From positions 30,201-94,200 of the forward strand of contig JADCIX010000034.1 in the NCBI GenBank assembly GCA_020247545.1: 64,000 nucleotides of DNA. Reading direction: 5' to 3'. Position numbers and translations under genes: made by a program. Shown piece by piece: positions 62,032 through 64,000 of this stretch. This stretch comes from Rhodocyclaceae bacterium (GTDB taxonomy: Bacteria; Pseudomonadota; Gammaproteobacteria; Burkholderiales; Usitatibacteraceae). The notes below the pieces were generated by a model. That model did no database searches. It was not told the origin of the DNA and saw nothing but the letters and a program-made list of their open reading frames with translations. Position 1 is the stretch's first letter. The number at the start of each line of letters is the position of its first letter.

Positions 62032-63096
62032 TTGTCCGCAATCACATCTTCCTCCGGCATTAGAAAGCCCCGCCCCGCGCGCGTGGCAACGATCTACGCT
62101 TGCGCAACGGCGGCGGCCATTGCGATGGTGTTGCTGGCACTCTCCGTTGGCCGCTTTCCGCTCAGCGTTTTGGAGCTGTTTTCATTGGTCGGCGCAAAGC
62201 TCTTCGGTGGCACCGCCAACGCACCTGAGAACGCTGACCTGGTGTTGTTCAGCATCCGCGGGCCGCGTATCGTTGCGGCCTTTGCGGTGGGTGCGGCGTT
62301 AGCGGCGGCGGGTGCGGCGTATCAAAATTTGTTTCGCAATCCGTTGGTGTCGCCAGACATCTTGGGCGTCTCCAGCGGTGCAGCATTAGGTGCGGTAGTG
62401 GGCATCTTGATGGCGCTGCCGATTGTCGCTATTCAAGGGCTCGCGTTTGTCGGCGGTCTCGCGGCGGTCGCCGCCATCTATCTCATCGGCAATAGTCTGG
62501 TTAGCAAACACGGTGGACACGACCCGGTGCTGACACTGGTGCTCGCTGGTGTGGTGATCGGCTCGTTGTTGGGATCGGGCATCGCACTCACCAAGTATTT
62601 GGCCGACCCGTACAACCAGCTACCAGCCATCACCTATTGGCTGTTGGGAAGTTTCGCCAGCATCACCAAAAAAGACCTGGCGGTGGCGCTACCAATCATT
62701 GTGATCGCCACGTTGCCCCTGATTGCGTTGCGATGGCGGATCAACCTGCTCGCCCTTCCCGATGATGAGGCCCGTGCTCTCGGCCAAGACGTCGGCCGCC
62801 TGCGCTTGATTGTGATTGTCGCCGCGACCTTGATGACAGCAGCCTCAGTGGCGATCTGCGGCATTGTCGGTTGGGTCGGGCTGGTGGTGCCACACGCGGT
62901 TCGCTTGCTGGTGGGGGCGGAGTTTTCACGCCTGCTGCCGCTGGCGATGCTCATCGGCGGCACGTTTATGTTGATGGTCGATACCATTGGGCGCAGCATT
63001 GCACAGATTGAGGTGCCACCGGGTGTGCTCACCGCCGCACTCGGAACACCGGTGTTTATCTGGCTGATGGCGGCGACTTTCAGGCGCGCAAGATGA
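62032..63096 (+). CDS. FecCD-family ABC importer permease
   Basis: The frame is open from 61876, but codons before 61985 overlap the binding-protein gene and lack family sequence. TTG 62032 is the first plausible start (354 residues). The permease has about ten TM helices and the FecCD blocks 'RGPRIVAAFAVGAALAAAGA', 'YQNLFRNPLVSPDILGVSSGAALGA' in two parts, 'YWLLGSFASITKKD' and 'GIVGWVGLVVPHAVRLLVG'. This is the BtuC fold of type II importers. It overlaps the ATPase gene by 4 bases. Confidence 0.9.
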   Translation: MSAITSSSGIRKPRPARVATIYACATAAAIAMVLLALSVGRFPLSVLELFSLVGAKLFGGTANAPENADLVLFSIRGPRIVAAFAVGAALAAAGAAYQNLFRNPLVSPDILGVSSGAALGAVVGILMALPIVAIQGLAFVGGLAAVAAIYLIGNSLVSKHGGHDPVLTLVLAGVVIGSLLGSGIALTKYLADPYNQLPAITYWLLGSFASITKKDLAVALPIIVIATLPLIALRWRINLLALPDDEARALGQDVGRLRLIVIVAATLMTAASVAICGIVGWVGLVVPHAVRLLVGAEFSRLLPLAMLIGGTFMLMVDTIGRSIAQIEVPPGVLTAALGTPVFIWLMAATFRRAR

Positions 63097-63848
63097 CTCT
63101 GCTCGCACTTGATCAGCTATCGATTGGTTATCCGCGCCGGGAGATTGCGCGTGATATCACCTTTGGCGTTTCAGCGGGTCAGGCGATTGCTATCCTCGGG
63201 CCTAACGGCAGCGGCAAAACCACGTTGTTTCGCACGGTGTTGGGCTTGCTCGCGCCGCGAGCCGGCCGCGTTCTGCTGGACGGCAAATCGATCACCACAC
63301 TATCCGCACCGGAGATTGCGCACGAGATTGCCTACGTGCCGCAAAACTCAGCCAGCTTTTTCAATTTCAACGTGCGCGAAGTCGTTGAGATGGCGCGCGC
63401 GCCGCATCTCTCATGGTTTGCGCAGCCGGGCGCGGCAGATCACGCGATTGCCGCGGAGTCGTTGTCACAAGTCGGCTTGGGAGAGTTTATTGAACGCGAG
63501 TTTTCTGAATTGTCCGGCGGCGAACGGCAATTGGTGATGATCGCCCGCGCCTTGGCCAGCCAGGCCAAGTGTTTGCTGCTGGATGAACCGACTGCGAGTC
63601 TGGATTTTGGCAACCGGTTGCTGGTGCTCGATACCCTCGTGAAGCTCAAACAGAGTGGCATGACGATTTTGTTCACCACCCACGATCCGGATCACGCACG
63701 GCACGTTTGTAGTGAAAGCCAAGACCAAACGCTGACAATTTCACGTGCGGGGCAAGTTAGCATTGGTGCGACTGCGGACGCATTGCAGATCAAAGCGCTT
63801 GCGGCGCTATACGGAATCGATGAAAGTGTGTTTTCAGCGCATCGATAG
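63093..63848 (+). CDS. FecE/BtuD-type ABC importer ATPase
   Basis: This 251-residue ATPase has Walker A 'LGPNGSGKTTLFRTVLGLL', Q-loop 'YVPQNSASFF', signature 'LSGGERQLVMIARAL', Walker B 'LLLDEPTASLDFG' and switch 'FTTHDPDHARH'. It energises the FecCD-type permease encoded just upstream. The three genes 60903-63848 form a complete type II importer. The IS3-like remnant begins 51 bases after its stop. Confidence 0.93.
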   Translation: MTLLALDQLSIGYPRREIARDITFGVSAGQAIAILGPNGSGKTTLFRTVLGLLAPRAGRVLLDGKSITTLSAPEIAHEIAYVPQNSASFFNFNVREVVEMARAPHLSWFAQPGAADHAIAAESLSQVGLGEFIEREFSELSGGERQLVMIARALASQAKCLLLDEPTASLDFGNRLLVLDTLVKLKQSGMTILFTTHDPDHARHVCSESQDQTLTISRAGQVSIGATADALQIKALAALYGIDESVFSAHR

Positions 63849-63899
63849 ACAAACTTGAACGTCGCCATTTGGCGGGCATCTCCAGACAAAAACGCGGTA

Positions 63900-64000
63900 T
63901 CAACAGCAAATGCCGACCGGCGGAGGGCAATCAAATGCTACCTCAAACGGTGTCAGATAGCCCAGCGCGGCGCGCGGTGTGTGATTGTGTTTGTCCTCAA
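63900..64000 (-). pseudogene. C-terminal end of an IS3-type transposase (runs off the right edge)
   Basis: Minus-strand codons from the right edge to a TGA at 63900-63902 read 'EDKHNHTPRAALGYLTPFEV' then a short tail. The block H-x-x-x-x-A-L-G-Y-L-T-P is the C-terminal integrase-core signature of IS3-family OrfB. Only about 33 codons are in the window. Whether the element is intact cannot be judged. Confidence 0.75.

Overview
This window looks like a chromosomal segment of a betaproteobacterium, most likely of the order Burkholderiales or a relative. The signs are a Bug/TctC-type solute-binding protein, a caa3-type cytochrome oxidase assembly operon with the small DUF2970, DUF2909 and CoxD-like proteins, the order pilB-pilC-pilD-coaE-zapD-yacG, the order hemA-prfA-prmC-grxD, and ftsY-ftsE-ftsX followed by rpoH. 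Most genes sit in tight operons with 1-8 base overlaps, and many start with GTG or TTG.

Region by region. Bases 1-7008 (minus strand) hold an eight-gene lipid-modification cluster: NTF2-like, SDR, DUF3833 lipoprotein, GPH-type MFS, chalcone-isomerase-like, CFA-synthase-like methyltransferase, DUF1365 and FAD amine oxidase. The set resembles the singlet-oxygen and light-stress clusters that include furan fatty acid synthesis genes. It faces a divergent TetR regulator and a di-iron protein (7156-8744). Bases 8794-13682 hold rfaE2, an FAD-linked oxidase, a SPOR-type protein, birA and a HAD hydrolase. Bases 13683-15558 are a gene-poor accessory patch with a Sel1 protein, a duplicated leader and inverted 13-mers. 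Bases 15559-20678 hold a Bug protein, then a VIT-domain protein divergent from a two-component system of the 'proteobacterial dedicated sortase' type, with no sortase present.

Bases 20675-34786 are housekeeping genes: ychF, pth, rplY, prs, tRNA-Gln, ispE, lolB, a TPR protein, mutM, a dynamin-like GTPase, a ferredoxin, coaD, rsmD and ftsYEX. A decayed IS5-family element (about 35023-35976) lies between ftsX and rpoH and cuts a small broken gene. A perfect CIRCE element precedes rpoH. Bases 37187-46674 carry ridA and the cytochrome c oxidase and haem A assembly genes (sco, ctaB, ctaA, a Sco-like protein, surf1, coxC, ctaG, ctaD, coxB). Bases 46735-52064 hold DUF2244, yacG, zapD, coaE, pilD, pilC and a pilB remnant that has lost its whole ATPase core. 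Bases 52140-56668 hold a glutathione peroxidase and hemA-prfA-prmC-grxD.

The right end (56712-63848) is a metal-oxyanion import region. It has a TSUP permease, the tungstate importer tupBCA, a one-component regulator with a HTH domain and a binding-protein-like domain, and a divergent FecCD/BtuCD-type ABC importer that may also carry molybdate or tungstate. The window ends in the tail of an IS3-type transposase. The best candidates for follow-up are the pilB internal deletion, the sortase-less VIT/two-component locus, the paired oxyanion importers around one regulator, the lipid-modification cluster and the CIRCE-controlled rpoH.
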